A stretch of DNA of 64,000 nucleotides from a virus. A program made the translations under genes and the position numbers. The stretch covers positions 40,514-104,513 of the IMG/VR virus record IMGVR_UViG_3300043772_003377. One strand, given 5' to 3'. Positions 16,525 to 25,304 of this stretch are shown in pieces (the first letter of the stretch is position 1; each line of letters opens with the position of its first letter). The notes below the pieces were generated by a model, which saw only the letters and a program-made list of their open reading frames with translations, was not told the origin of the DNA and made no database searches.

Positions 16525-17327
16525 TAAACTTCACTAGGTTCGTATTTTATGGCTCTATCATTAATAAAGAAATATTCTTTTTTTGCCGAGTCAATCCAAA
16601 ATTTAACCTCACTATCAGTCAAAATATTGTCACCATTTTTGTAGTTCCAGAATATAGAACCTTCTCTTAAATTAGTATGTTTGTATCCAATTCTTGGTAT
16701 TGTCAAAAATTTAACAGAATTATGAGTCATTCTTAGAAAGAACTCATAACCAAATGTTAATTTAAATGAAGGTTTAAAAAGTCCAAAATCAACGAAAGAC
16801 GATTTTTTAATAACCATTCCTGATGTTTGGAAGTTTTGATAATTTTGTAATGTTTCGTTTGTTAATAAACCCATTTCAGAAGAAATGTTAAGTGCAAATG
16901 TCGCCTCATTTGTAAATCCTGCAAATGATTCTTTATTATCTGTGTCAATAACAATCGGTAAAAACGCGTCAACATCAGGGTAAGATTCTGAAAACTTTTT
17001 AACGTTTTTGAACCAAATTTTAGAATACTCATCGTCAAATTCAAATAATGATACCCATTTAGATTTGGCACTTCTAACTCCAAAGTTAACTTGTCCTGAA
17101 TAATTAGGTTCTTTAGTCCATTCAATTTTTACAACATTGATATCACCAAAATCAAATTGGTTAAGATATTCGACTAGTGAAGTTTCATTAGTGTGAACTA
17201 TAATTAGTTCATTAATCCCTATAACTTGTTGTTTTAAAGATTCTATACATTTTTTAAAGTAATCTTCAAACCATACGTTTGATGAAGATTTAATTGGTAA
17301 TACTACCGATACGTCAAATTTTTCCAT
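16524..17327 (-). CDS. Family 2 glycosyltransferase
   Basis: 267 residues. The GT-A/GT2 N-terminus is clear: FDVSVVLPIKSSSNVW, then CIESLKQQVIGINELIIVHT. A nucleotide-sugar/metal motif follows at WVSLFEFDDEYSKIWFKNV (D-D-E). The acceptor-side half includes FQTSGMVIKKSSFVDFGLFK. No transmembrane helix is seen, so it should be cytosolic. It overlaps the sigma gene and the upstream glycosyltransferase by one base each, so all three are probably in one transcript. The sugar and acceptor cannot be read from sequence. Confidence 0.8.
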   Translation of the reverse strand: MEKFDVSVVLPIKSSSNVWFEDYFKKCIESLKQQVIGINELIIVHTNETSLVEYLNQFDFGDINVVKIEWTKEPNYSGQVNFGVRSAKSKWVSLFEFDDEYSKIWFKNVKKFSESYPDVDAFLPIVIDTDNKESFAGFTNEATFALNISSEMGLLTNETLQNYQNFQTSGMVIKKSSFVDFGLFKPSFKLTFGYEFFLRMTHNSVKFLTIPRIGYKHTNLREGSIFWNYKNGDNILTDSEVKFWIDSAKKEYFFINDRAIKYEPSEV

Positions 17328-18391
17328 TATTGTTCTACTGCTTGAAGTTTATTTAATTGTTCTTCAAAAGATTCTAATCTTTTGTTAATATATGATTCAA
17401 ATAATTCTACCGATTTTGAATAAAATTCTTGTTCTGTCGGTAACTCAGATACGGTTTTTTTCATCCCTTCAAATAAACCTTCACTAACATTATCTTCTAA
17501 CCAATTCTGTAAAAATTGGGAAGTAAAATCAACCAATTGATTTTTATTATTAATCCATAATCCATTATCTTCATTCATCCAACTAGGTACTAAATTAGGT
17601 ACTAATCCGATAACAGGAACTCCTGACTTCATAGATTCTAAAGGAAATGTTCCATAAGCACTTGTCTCGTCAATCCATATTGAAACAAAACAATCTTTTA
17701 AATTTTTTGCAAATTCTTTTTGAGACAACCCTCTCATATCTTTAAATGTAATCCATCTGTATTGAGGGAATTTAATATAAAAAGTCTTAATAAAGTTTGA
17801 AGTATCTCTTTGTTCTCTTGAGTGGATTGCGATAATTGGTTTTGCAGGATAATTACTTGGAACAAAATGTTCAGAAATAAAAGGTTTTAAAACATCATAA
17901 GAAACGCTTCTCATAACACTTTCAAGATATTCTTTTTGAATCTCAGAAGTTGTAATACATTTATAAAATCCGTGTTGAGTCCAAGTTTGACCTGGTTGTA
18001 ATGTTTCTAACATATGGTCGTACGCTTGACACAAAATAATCTTACCACAAGGTAAATTTGCTATCTGACTCATTACAAATCCAAATAATTCGGGGATAAT
18101 AATAAAGTCTTCAGGTGCAACTTCCAAATTTTGTCCCTCAATAGCTTTATGAGGTAATTTTTCCATATATTCAGACCCTAACCACCCAGATACTCCAGTA
18201 TAATCAGGTTTTTCGTGTAACATAATAACATTGTAACCCGATTTTAATAACGACATACCTAAATTGTAAATGTAACCAATTGAGGCTTTCGCATTACCTT
18301 TTGTGTCCTGAACCAAAAGATAAATTCTCGATTTTTTTTCTTTTAAATTTTTAACTGATAATTCCAGTTTTGATGTTTGTTCTTGATTCAT
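17327..18391 (-). CDS. GT-B fold glycosyltransferase (GT4-like)
   Basis: 354 residues. The N-terminal Rossmann half has GYIYNLGMSLLKSGYNVIML. The C-terminal half has the GT4-type donor-binding pattern: ECFVSIWIDETSAYGTFPLE-like text (KDCFVSIWIDETSAYGTFPL), then ESMKSGVPVIGLVPNLVPSW, where an E-x-x-x-x-G-x-P motif is evident. A helical charged tail follows. It is probably cytosolic and retaining. Neighbours are a GT2 enzyme downstream and a small unknown protein upstream, spaced by three bases. Confidence 0.75.
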   Translation of the reverse strand: MNQEQTSKLELSVKNLKEKKSRIYLLVQDTKGNAKASIGYIYNLGMSLLKSGYNVIMLHEKPDYTGVSGWLGSEYMEKLPHKAIEGQNLEVAPEDFIIIPELFGFVMSQIANLPCGKIILCQAYDHMLETLQPGQTWTQHGFYKCITTSEIQKEYLESVMRSVSYDVLKPFISEHFVPSNYPAKPIIAIHSREQRDTSNFIKTFYIKFPQYRWITFKDMRGLSQKEFAKNLKDCFVSIWIDETSAYGTFPLESMKSGVPVIGLVPNLVPSWMNEDNGLWINNKNQLVDFTSQFLQNWLEDNVSEGLFEGMKKTVSELPTEQEFYSKSVELFESYINKRLESFEEQLNKLQAVEQ

Positions 18392-18394
18392 AAT

Positions 18395-18670
18395 TTAATA
18401 TTTGTTTATTAATTTTTTATTTAATAAAGAGTTAAATGATAATTTAAAAGGTATTGATAAATCGTTAGTTCCTTTTAAACCTAACGTTTCATCCACCTCA
18501 GCGTCTTCAGTTAAAACCGTATCAATTAACATTTTTACCATCTCATATTTAACCACAGATATTTGGTTTGTAGTGTCTCCCGAAAATTCGCTTTCTATAG
18601 GGTCTACATTTATGAAATCCTCAATTTCATCTAAATCGAAATAGTAGTGGTCACCTAAAATTTTTAACAT
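18395..18670 (-). CDS. Small acidic hypothetical protein
   Basis: 91 residues, acidic (YYFDLDEIEDFINVDPIESE) with a helical centre (EMVKMLIDTVLTEDAEVDET). No motif is recognised. It overlaps the end of the upstream HAD-like gene by seven bases and is followed three bases later by the GT4-like gene, so it belongs to the same operon. Confidence 0.55.
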   Translation of the reverse strand: MLKILGDHYYFDLDEIEDFINVDPIESEFSGDTTNQISVVKYEMVKMLIDTVLTEDAEVDETLGLKGTNDLSIPFKLSFNSLLNKKLINKY

Positions 18671-19263
18671 ATTACTTCTTTTAATTTGTTTTCAAAATCT
18701 TTAATAGTTGTAATCGTATTTTGATTTTGAATTTGTTTATTGTAGTCAGTCTCAAATTTTATAACAATTTTGTCTGACGGATAGTCTAATAATAAGGAAG
18801 GATTTGATGTAAGTAAAACATCAATTTCCTCCCACATAGAATTAATTGTGTAATTACTATAAAATTTTACCTTTTCAAATAGACAACCGAACTTAGATAG
18901 GAAAAATAAAGTGGCCGGTTTTGATTTACCAATCTCATCTGATATAATGACAAAATCGTGATCATCTCTCATATTAAGATAAATTTGATTTAAATCGTTA
19001 AATGATGAATATTCTGTTGATTGAGAATGTCCAAATATTTCCATCGGAAATTCTTCATAAAGAAATGAAAATAATTCTTCATCATTTCTAAAATTAAAAT
19101 GTTCCTTCAAGTCTAAAGACTCAATAGGTAATTTAATTTCATATTTAAAATCTTCTTCAGACTCGATTCCTTCAGTTTTATCTATTAGGAATTTTTGATA
19201 TGTCTGAGTGATTTTATCCATAGTGTTTCTTAATACACCATTAACATCAACTCCTATTCTCAT
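18664..19263 (-). CDS. HAD-like fold protein with altered catalytic motifs
   Basis: 199 residues from the ATG complementary to 19261-19263. A TTG start eight bases upstream is less likely. The start MRIGVDVNGVLRNTMD matches motif I of HAD hydrolases (D-x-D-G-V-L) with the nucleophile Asp6 kept but the second Asp replaced by Asn8. Motif II could be FVIISDEIGKSKPATL. The motif III region reads IDVLLTSNPSLLLDYPSDK where active enzymes usually have Asp-Asp. It resembles the 5'-nucleotidase-like branch found in phages. The replacements suggest weak or absent phosphatase activity, perhaps a binding role. Confidence 0.65.
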   Translation of the reverse strand: MRIGVDVNGVLRNTMDKITQTYQKFLIDKTEGIESEEDFKYEIKLPIESLDLKEHFNFRNDEELFSFLYEEFPMEIFGHSQSTEYSSFNDLNQIYLNMRDDHDFVIISDEIGKSKPATLFFLSKFGCLFEKVKFYSNYTINSMWEEIDVLLTSNPSLLLDYPSDKIVIKFETDYNKQIQNQNTITTIKDFENKLKEVIC

Positions 19264-19335
19264 AAACAAATTATATTGTTTAACAAAAAAATGTAAAGTT
19301 TTTTGTTAATTTTAGAAAAAAAAGAATAATTAGGA

Positions 19336-19343
19336 TATTTATT
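19336..19343 (+). promoter_or_regulatory. TATTTATT element upstream of homing endonuclease
   Basis: TATTTATTTAA begins 14 bases before the ATG at 19350, in the 86-base divergent gap. It would let the endonuclease be expressed independently of the surrounding minus-strand operon. Confidence 0.35.
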
Positions 19344-19349
19344 TAATAT

Positions 19350-20348
19350 ATGGAAGAAAATAAAAAAAAGATTTGGTCTGAAGAAGAAATTATTTTTTTA
19401 AAGAAAAATTATTCAGATATGTTTAATTACGAATTGTGTGAAGTTTTACGTAGAACTGAACAATCTATTTATTTAAAGGCCAATAAATTAGGATTATTAA
19501 AATCAAAAATACACAAATCAAAATGTATTTCTAAGAGAAATAAAATGGTTGGTAGAGATTTGGATAATGATATGTTGTTATTAATCGCTAAAAAATATAA
19601 AACCAGATCAGAATTCCAAAAGAATGACCCCGCAGCGTACTCAACTTCAAGAAGAAAGGGTATTTTGGATGAAATTTGTTCTCATATGATTTCTAAATCA
19701 TTTAGTATTCCACAATTAATACTTAAAGATATTGTTTCTAAATTATATAAAACCGATAATGTAATTTATAACGATAAAAAAACATTAAATCCTTACGAAA
19801 TCGATGTGTATTTACCTGATTATAATCTTGGGTTTGAGTATAACGGTAAAGGGTGGCACATCGATAATGTAAGAGATAAATTAAAAAATGAATTATCTTT
19901 ATTAAATAACATTTTATTAATAACTATAACCGAAAATAATAGAGATTATGAGTCGGACATTAAAAATCAATTAATTTTTAATATTGAAAATTTCAAAATA
20001 AAAACTTCTGTTAATGAAATTAATGATATTATCATAGATAATCCATATTCTAAAATATATGATATAGACGATTTAATTAGAATTACCAAATCCTACAACT
20101 CTTTTAAAGATTTTTATAAAAATGAACAATCAGTATATGTTAAAATATCAAAATTGGGTTTAATTGACGAATTAACCAAACATATGTGTTGTAGAAGGAA
20201 AAAACGAGAATTAAACGAAGTAATTGAAAAAATAAATATGTACCAATATCTTAATGAATTAATCACTAAAGATCGTGGCACTTATCTGTATGTTAAGAAA
20301 AATAAATTAGAATATTTATTGAACAACCTAAAAAGAATTAAAAATTAA
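19350..20348 (+). CDS. Free-standing homing endonuclease (Vsr/EDxHD-like)
   Basis: 332 residues. Residues about 8-50 form a Myb/SANT-like helix-turn-helix (WSEEEIIFLKKNYSDMFNYE, then RTEQSIYLKANKLGLLK). The nuclease core follows near residues 150-180: PYEIDVYLPDYNLGFEYNGK, then GWHID. This E-x-D ... E-x-N-G-x-x-W-H pattern is typical of phage Vsr-like or EDxHD homing endonucleases. The C-terminal part has repeated charged motifs (KSYNSFKDFYKNEQSVYVKI) that may add DNA contacts, recalling the N-terminal KKYKTRSEFQKNDPAAY. It is inserted on the opposite strand, between the HAD-like gene and phoH, and its last four bases overlap the phoH end. Confidence 0.75.
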   Translation: MEENKKKIWSEEEIIFLKKNYSDMFNYELCEVLRRTEQSIYLKANKLGLLKSKIHKSKCISKRNKMVGRDLDNDMLLLIAKKYKTRSEFQKNDPAAYSTSRRKGILDEICSHMISKSFSIPQLILKDIVSKLYKTDNVIYNDKKTLNPYEIDVYLPDYNLGFEYNGKGWHIDNVRDKLKNELSLLNNILLITITENNRDYESDIKNQLIFNIENFKIKTSVNEINDIIIDNPYSKIYDIDDLIRITKSYNSFKDFYKNEQSVYVKISKLGLIDELTKHMCCRRKKRELNEVIEKINMYQYLNELITKDRGTYLYVKKNKLEYLLNNLKRIKN

Positions 20349-21073
20349 TCGTTGTAACGTTTAATTATTTCTTTAATTATTGGATTTCTAACGACATCAC
20401 TATCAGTAAAAGTACTGATTCCAATACCTCTTACATTATTAAGTCGTTTTATCGCGTCATATAGACCCGATTTCTCCTTATCTTTAAATTTGTCCGATTG
20501 TTCAATATCTCCTGATATGAAAAATTTGCTATTAAAACCAATCCTTGTTAATATCAATTTCATTTCTAACGGGGTTGTATTCTGACTTTCCTCAACCACA
20601 CAAATCGCATTGTCTATGTTAAACCCTCTAAGGTATGAAATAGATAGAACCTCAATAAAACCAGCATCTTTTAATTTTTCCCTCGATTCTTTACCTATAA
20701 TTTTATTTAATAAGTAATAGGATGGTAAAATATAAGGCTCCATTTTTTCCTCGTAAGTACCGGGAAGACTTCCTAAACGGGAGTCCCCACCCTCAACAAC
20801 GGGTCTAATAATTATTATCTTTTCATATGGTGTTGTTGGGTCACCTAATAAATCAATAGCCGCCTTCATAGAAATGTAACTTTTACCTGTACCCGCAGGA
20901 CCTGAGCAAATGGTTATTTCATTGTCTAATAGAGTGTCATAGTATTTCTTTTGATTTTCAGTTAAAAATTTTTGTTTAGTTTTCTTTTTTACAATTTCAC
21001 AAATAATTTCTTTTTTTGTTTTATAAATTTTTTGTTCATCGTTTTGAACACTTGGTTTTTTCTTTTGAGTCAT
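20345..21073 (-). CDS. phoH: PhoH-like P-loop ATPase
   Basis: 242 residues. The Walker A motif is GPAGTGKS at residues 58-65, and the Walker B-type segment is AICVVEESQNTTPLEMKLIL. Other PhoH hallmarks are IIIIRPVVEGGDSRLGSLPG, LRGFNIDNA and FFISGDIEQSD. PhoH proteins are ATPases with proposed RNA-related roles, common in large marine and freshwater phages. An N-terminal extension of 40 residues is Lys-rich. It is downstream of a GT2 gene by ten bases and ends four bases inside the convergent endonuclease gene. The family call is strong; the role in phage infection is not settled. Confidence 0.9.
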   Translation of the reverse strand: MTQKKKPSVQNDEQKIYKTKKEIICEIVKKKTKQKFLTENQKKYYDTLLDNEITICSGPAGTGKSYISMKAAIDLLGDPTTPYEKIIIIRPVVEGGDSRLGSLPGTYEEKMEPYILPSYYLLNKIIGKESREKLKDAGFIEVLSISYLRGFNIDNAICVVEESQNTTPLEMKLILTRIGFNSKFFISGDIEQSDKFKDKEKSGLYDAIKRLNNVRGIGISTFTDSDVVRNPIIKEIIKRYND

Positions 21074-21083
21074 ATATTATTTT

Positions 21084-22592
21084 TTACTCGAAATGAAGTT
21101 TATCTTTTAATTTTTCGATATTACTTACAACAAAAGGTAATAGATTATTTTTATAATCATAGTGTAATTTATTTATATTTTCAGAGTCCTCGTTTCTACT
21201 TACAGATTCGTAATGGTACGCAACCAAATTACCATCAGTATAATTTTCTAAACCATTTAATATACAAGACATATTAAGTTCAACATCCTCAAAACAGCTA
21301 ACATATTTTTCATTAAAAAAATTACACTTTTCAAAAATATTTTTACGAATCATTAATAATCCGCCGGTATTACCTAAAACTTTTTTTATGGATAAATCAA
21401 AATTATAGTAACAATTAAGTCCTATGTGAGAAACTCCAAATATTTTATTTTTATTTATAATTCCGTAGATTCCATTATGTTGTATGGTGTTATTTTCATA
21501 ATGTAATCTACACCCAACGGTTCCAACTTTAACATTTTCCTTAAAAATTTTTAACATACCATAGATAATGTTATTCATAACTTTAATGTCGTTATTTGAA
21601 AATAGGATAAATTCGTATTCGTTACTAATATGATTTTTAACAACATCATTATTTATTTTGGCGAAGTTATAGTAATCATATTCTATTAAATTTATGTTAT
21701 CGTGTGAAGAAATAAAATTTTTAATTTTTGTTTTTTCTTCTTCACTTGACCCTGTATCGGCAATAAAAATACTGAACATATTTTTATTACAATGTTCATA
21801 GAAAGAATTGATACAATCGAATAACATTTCAATTTTACCTTTTGTGGGTATAACAATCGCAACCTTACCTATATTTTTAATAAGTTTTTCTTTAATCTCA
21901 GGAACATAAATTTTATTAGGTTTTAAATCTAAAGGTAATACGTGTCTCCATTTTTGTAAGAATTTTTCTTTTGACTCATAGAATTCTTGATTTGGTCTCC
22001 CTACAGACTGATGAGTAATTTCAAATGAAGATGTTACACCAATTTTAACGTCATCCATATAATTTGGTATACAAAATAAATGATCGTAAAAGTGAAACTT
22101 ACCAATCGATTCATCAAATTTATGTTTGATTTTAGTCTTATCAAATGAAATGAACAAACCATCAATTGTTACTACCGGTATTAAAAAAGGTAATTTTGGA
22201 GAATATTTACTTAGAAATTTTTTTTGACCTTCAGGTTGATGATAAACTTGACCGACCATAGTTTGGAACATTTTCTCCCAATAAACTCCTGATTCGGGAA
22301 AATAACAAGAACCGGCTTTCCCAATTATACCAAATTCAGAATTATTTGAAAAATCTGATAGTAGTTTTTTACCCCAACCTTTTTCAAGGTGAATGTCATT
22401 ATGACAACAAACAACAATGTCGAATTTAGATTGTTCAATACCATAATTATAAACTTGAGATAATGAATGAGTGTTGTGATTAACAAACTCAATTATTTGA
22501 ACATCCTTTAAACCAACACTATCTAAGATATGTTGTTTAAATTTTTTATTGTAGTTCTCGTCTTTGTGCGTTGAATAAATTATTGTTATCAT
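21084..22592 (-). CDS. Two-domain GT2-type glycosyltransferase
   Basis: 502 residues with two GT-A-like domains. The first, about 1-215, begins MITIIYSTHKDENYNKKFKQ and has the DxD-like region FDIVVCCHNDIHLEKGWG. The second, about 235-500, begins GKVAIVIPTKGKIEMLFDCI and has FIADTGSS, then FILFSNNDIKVMNN and later NTGGLLMIRKNIFEKCNFFN with CFEDVELNMSCILNG. Bifunctional GT2 enzymes can act in glycan chain assembly by adding two sugars. Cytosolic by sequence. It starts the run of sugar genes 31 bases downstream of a methyltransferase gene. Confidence 0.8.
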   Translation of the reverse strand: MITIIYSTHKDENYNKKFKQHILDSVGLKDVQIIEFVNHNTHSLSQVYNYGIEQSKFDIVVCCHNDIHLEKGWGKKLLSDFSNNSEFGIIGKAGSCYFPESGVYWEKMFQTMVGQVYHQPEGQKKFLSKYSPKLPFLIPVVTIDGLFISFDKTKIKHKFDESIGKFHFYDHLFCIPNYMDDVKIGVTSSFEITHQSVGRPNQEFYESKEKFLQKWRHVLPLDLKPNKIYVPEIKEKLIKNIGKVAIVIPTKGKIEMLFDCINSFYEHCNKNMFSIFIADTGSSEEEKTKIKNFISSHDNINLIEYDYYNFAKINNDVVKNHISNEYEFILFSNNDIKVMNNIIYGMLKIFKENVKVGTVGCRLHYENNTIQHNGIYGIINKNKIFGVSHIGLNCYYNFDLSIKKVLGNTGGLLMIRKNIFEKCNFFNEKYVSCFEDVELNMSCILNGLENYTDGNLVAYHYESVSRNEDSENINKLHYDYKNNLLPFVVSNIEKLKDKLHFE

Positions 22593-22622
22593 ATTTGTTT
22601 ATTTTAATAAAAATACCTGTAA

Positions 22623-23183
22623 CTATAGTTTTTCAAAAACCATTATAGTGTTTCTAAAATAAGAACATTTATCTTCAGGAACTAGTCTTGCATCTTCGCT
22701 CAACCCCTTTAAATACCTAAAACCTAAATCTTCAATTAATGGAAGTATCTCATCATTATTAAGTTCATTAAAATGCCCATACCCCCCTTGACCTCTAACC
22801 GCCCAAGATAGGATTAAATACTTATCGCAATTATTTTTTAGATTATTCAGTAATATTTGTTGATATTCTTTAGGTATATGTTCACCCACTTCTAAACAAA
22901 TAACAATTCCTTTTTTATCCAATACAATTGGTTGGGCTAAATTTAATTTTAAAATGTTAAACTCGTAATCAGTTTTCATAGGGTCAGCTTCAACACCTGT
23001 AATATTTTTAAACCCCCTATTATGTAAATCATTTAGATAATAACCTAAACCACATCCAAAATCATAAATTTGATGTTCTTTATAATCATTTAAAAAATTA
23101 GAAATCCAATTACTTAGATTCTCACTATGTATATGATGTGAAACCGAATTTTCTTTTAACCAATAACCTGTGTTGTGTATCAT
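22623..23183 (-). CDS. Class I SAM-dependent methyltransferase
   Basis: 186 residues. Motif I is IYDFGCGLGYYLNDLHNRGF followed by ITGVEADP, the SAM-binding Gly-rich loop and acidic end of strand beta-2. A later strand reads KKGIVICLEVGEHIP, then YLILSWAVRGQGGYGHFNEL. The length and layout match small class I methyltransferases found in glycan clusters, where they methylate sugars. The substrate is unknown. It lies between two glycosyltransferase genes on the same strand. Confidence 0.8.
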   Translation of the reverse strand: MIHNTGYWLKENSVSHHIHSENLSNWISNFLNDYKEHQIYDFGCGLGYYLNDLHNRGFKNITGVEADPMKTDYEFNILKLNLAQPIVLDKKGIVICLEVGEHIPKEYQQILLNNLKNNCDKYLILSWAVRGQGGYGHFNELNNDEILPLIEDLGFRYLKGLSEDARLVPEDKCSYFRNTIMVFEKL

Positions 23184-23207
23184 ATTTTATTTTATTTTAT
23201 TTTATTG

Positions 23208-23873
23208 TTATATTAAAAAATTATTAGTTCGTCTATATCCAATGTGGTAGCAAGATGTATTTTCTAACGTTGCGGATAAGTAATTAAATTGTTTTGTATG
23301 TACAGAACAATAATATTCGTCCCCGAAAGCTGAAATTCCATGTGGAAACATTTTATTATAATCAGATTTTCTTCGTAATCCTGGATTCCAAGAATATCCA
23401 TTCCATATTTGAGTTGTTGATACGACATAACTTTGTGTTAATAACCTATATGGGACTAATTTGGTGGTTAGAAGTTTTTCTGAACTAATAGGATGTAAAT
23501 AATCATATCTATGTCTAATATAGACTTGATGTATACTTAAATTTTCTTGTAGTATCTCTAAAGAATCTGAAATAAAATTAGAATTACCATCAAACAACCA
23601 ATCGTCCTCACAATGAAATATATATTCATTTTTAGAATTAGTAAATAAATTATCCAAGCTTTTAGATAACCCTAATCTTGGGTTATTTTTTATTATTCTA
23701 AATTTATCACCAAACTTACTAACTAATAATTCGTTAGTTTCATCATTACCGGAATCGTCTGACATTATGAATTCATCAATGGGGTAATTACTTGTTTTAA
23801 AAAAACTATCAATTGTTTTCTCTAATAAACCAATTCTATTACAAGATGTGATAGTAAATGTTATAGGTATCAT
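23208..23873 (-). CDS. Family 2 glycosyltransferase
   Basis: 221 residues. The GT2 start is ITFTITSCNRIGLLEKTIDS, then EFIMSDDSGNDETNELL. The metal-binding motif is YIFHCEDDWLFDGNSNFI (E-D-D). The second half includes TTQIWNGYSWNPGLRRKS and ends SCYHIGYRRTNN. It begins with ATGA overlap onto the end of the upstream gene at 23870, so the two are translationally coupled. Soluble, no membrane segment. Confidence 0.8.
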   Translation of the reverse strand: MIPITFTITSCNRIGLLEKTIDSFFKTSNYPIDEFIMSDDSGNDETNELLVSKFGDKFRIIKNNPRLGLSKSLDNLFTNSKNEYIFHCEDDWLFDGNSNFISDSLEILQENLSIHQVYIRHRYDYLHPISSEKLLTTKLVPYRLLTQSYVVSTTQIWNGYSWNPGLRRKSDYNKMFPHGISAFGDEYYCSVHTKQFNYLSATLENTSCYHIGYRRTNNFLI

Positions 23874-24598
23874 AAAATCACCATATTTTTTTCGTTTAAA
23901 ATTTTATCCATCATATTGTAAACCCATTCAATTTCCGAGTAATGTTTACCCCATTTTTTCGTTTTATTTAATTCACTTAGTCTTGATAATCTTTGTTTAT
24001 AAATGTTGCCAACATATTCTTTACCCAAATATTTATAATGTAATATTTTAATTTCGTCACAATATGAAAATATTGAATTATTTGATGTACAATGATGTGC
24101 TCCTACATCAAATCTAATATCTATCTTTGGGTTAAAAATTATTGATTTAGATAAATACGTCATTTTTCCTGACCCTATTTTAACTTTTTCAAGTAATGAT
24201 TTCCCGTCGTATTCTGGAAATACTTCAGAAACCATTTCGTGTCCTGAAGTATTAATTATAGTTATACCTTCGTTTTTGTAACGGGATAAAACATTTAATA
24301 AATTCGGGTGATAAACAAATTCATCACAATCACACGTTATTACCCAATCAACATTATTTCTACTTCTGTCTTTATAACAATTACTTTTAATATCGACATA
24401 ATTCATTTCATTAATTTCATTATTACTATTCCACTTAATAACCTCAACCTTTGGGTATTTAGAATATATTTCATCGGACGAATCTGTCGACATATTATCC
24501 CAAACAAAAATTTTTTCACAAAATGACGAATAATGGTCTAATGTAAATGGTAGCATTTTTTCCTCATTATAGGATAATATATGTGCGTGTATATTCAT
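23870..24598 (-). CDS. Glycosyltransferase, Glyco_tranf_2_4-like
   Basis: 242 residues. The N-terminus MNIHAHILSYNEEKMLPFTL and IFVWDNMSTDSSDEIYSKY, followed by NVDWVITCDCDEFVYHPN (D-C-D-E), are typical of the Glyco_tranf_2_4 group of GT-A enzymes. The His-rich segment FDVGAHHCTSNN may take part in metal or acceptor binding. The C-terminal part is helical with KTKKWGKHYSEIEW. Its partner genes on both sides are sugar-related, with a four-base overlap downstream. Confidence 0.75.
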   Translation of the reverse strand: MNIHAHILSYNEEKMLPFTLDHYSSFCEKIFVWDNMSTDSSDEIYSKYPKVEVIKWNSNNEINEMNYVDIKSNCYKDRSRNNVDWVITCDCDEFVYHPNLLNVLSRYKNEGITIINTSGHEMVSEVFPEYDGKSLLEKVKIGSGKMTYLSKSIIFNPKIDIRFDVGAHHCTSNNSIFSYCDEIKILHYKYLGKEYVGNIYKQRLSRLSELNKTKKWGKHYSEIEWVYNMMDKILNEKNMVIL

Positions 24599-24599
24599 A

Positions 24600-25304
24600 T
24601 TATAGAACTAAATTAAATTTTTTATTAACAAATTCAGATATACCGTCTAAATTATTTTCTCTCGGTTTTCTTGGGTAGATATTAACAATCTCAGATTTCA
24701 ATGATAAAGTTTCTAATAAAAATAAATTAGATGTCGATACTGTATGTATTTCGGAAGCATTTTCAATAATTTTACCCCAATCTAATAATGTAAAACCATT
24801 TATAAAATCCATATTAACAATATCAAAATTAGACTCCGTTTGAATTGGGACATTCCCATCACTCCATCTACTATTCACCAAAATGTAATTTTCATTTTTT
24901 ACCAATAAATTATACAATTCATTTTCTTTTTCTATATTCCTTTCCCAACTCAATGTTTTCCATAAATTTTCAGATAGATTTAACATTCGGTATTTATCTA
25001 ACATAGTGTGATATTGATCCGAATAATCGTGAGGATTTAAATTTCTAAAAATTGGATTTGCAAATCTTAGAGGTATGTGAATAATAGAATCATTAATTTT
25101 ACCAAAAAAAGTATTTTCATAATTAAAATTAAAATCACTTTTTTTTACAAAATTAATATATGGTATATAATCTTTTATCCAAAAATATTCGTCTAAAATA
25201 GGCCAAATAATTTCATTTTTACCATTCTCATATAAATGTTTTGCTATAGGTTCACAAAATAATATATCCCCCAATCCTTGAAATTGATTAATTAAGTACT
25301 TCAT
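24600..25304 (-). CDS. GT9/heptosyltransferase-like protein
   Basis: 234 residues from the ATG complementary to 25302-25304. An upstream GTG nine bases earlier is less likely because this ATG overlaps the previous stop as ATGA. The N-terminus MKYLINQFQGLGDILFCEPI matches the GDxLx3P entry of GT9 and related GT-B folds. The C-terminal half includes NYILVNSRWSDGNVPIQTES and AFTLLDWGKIIENASEIHTV-like text ending with STSNLFLLETLSLKSEIVNI, as in the second Rossmann half. Function as sugar transfer is likely, but some catalytic features are not obvious. Confidence 0.6.
   Translation of the reverse strand: MKYLINQFQGLGDILFCEPIAKHLYENGKNEIIWPILDEYFWIKDYIPYINFVKKSDFNFNYENTFFGKINDSIIHIPLRFANPIFRNLNPHDYSDQYHTMLDKYRMLNLSENLWKTLSWERNIEKENELYNLLVKNENYILVNSRWSDGNVPIQTESNFDIVNMDFINGFTLLDWGKIIENASEIHTVSTSNLFLLETLSLKSEIVNIYPRKPRENNLDGISEFVNKKFNLVL

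Noticed and set aside
19264-19269. TTG start for the HAD-like gene
   Set aside because: It would add only two residues before MRIGVDVNGVL, the normal beginning of this fold.
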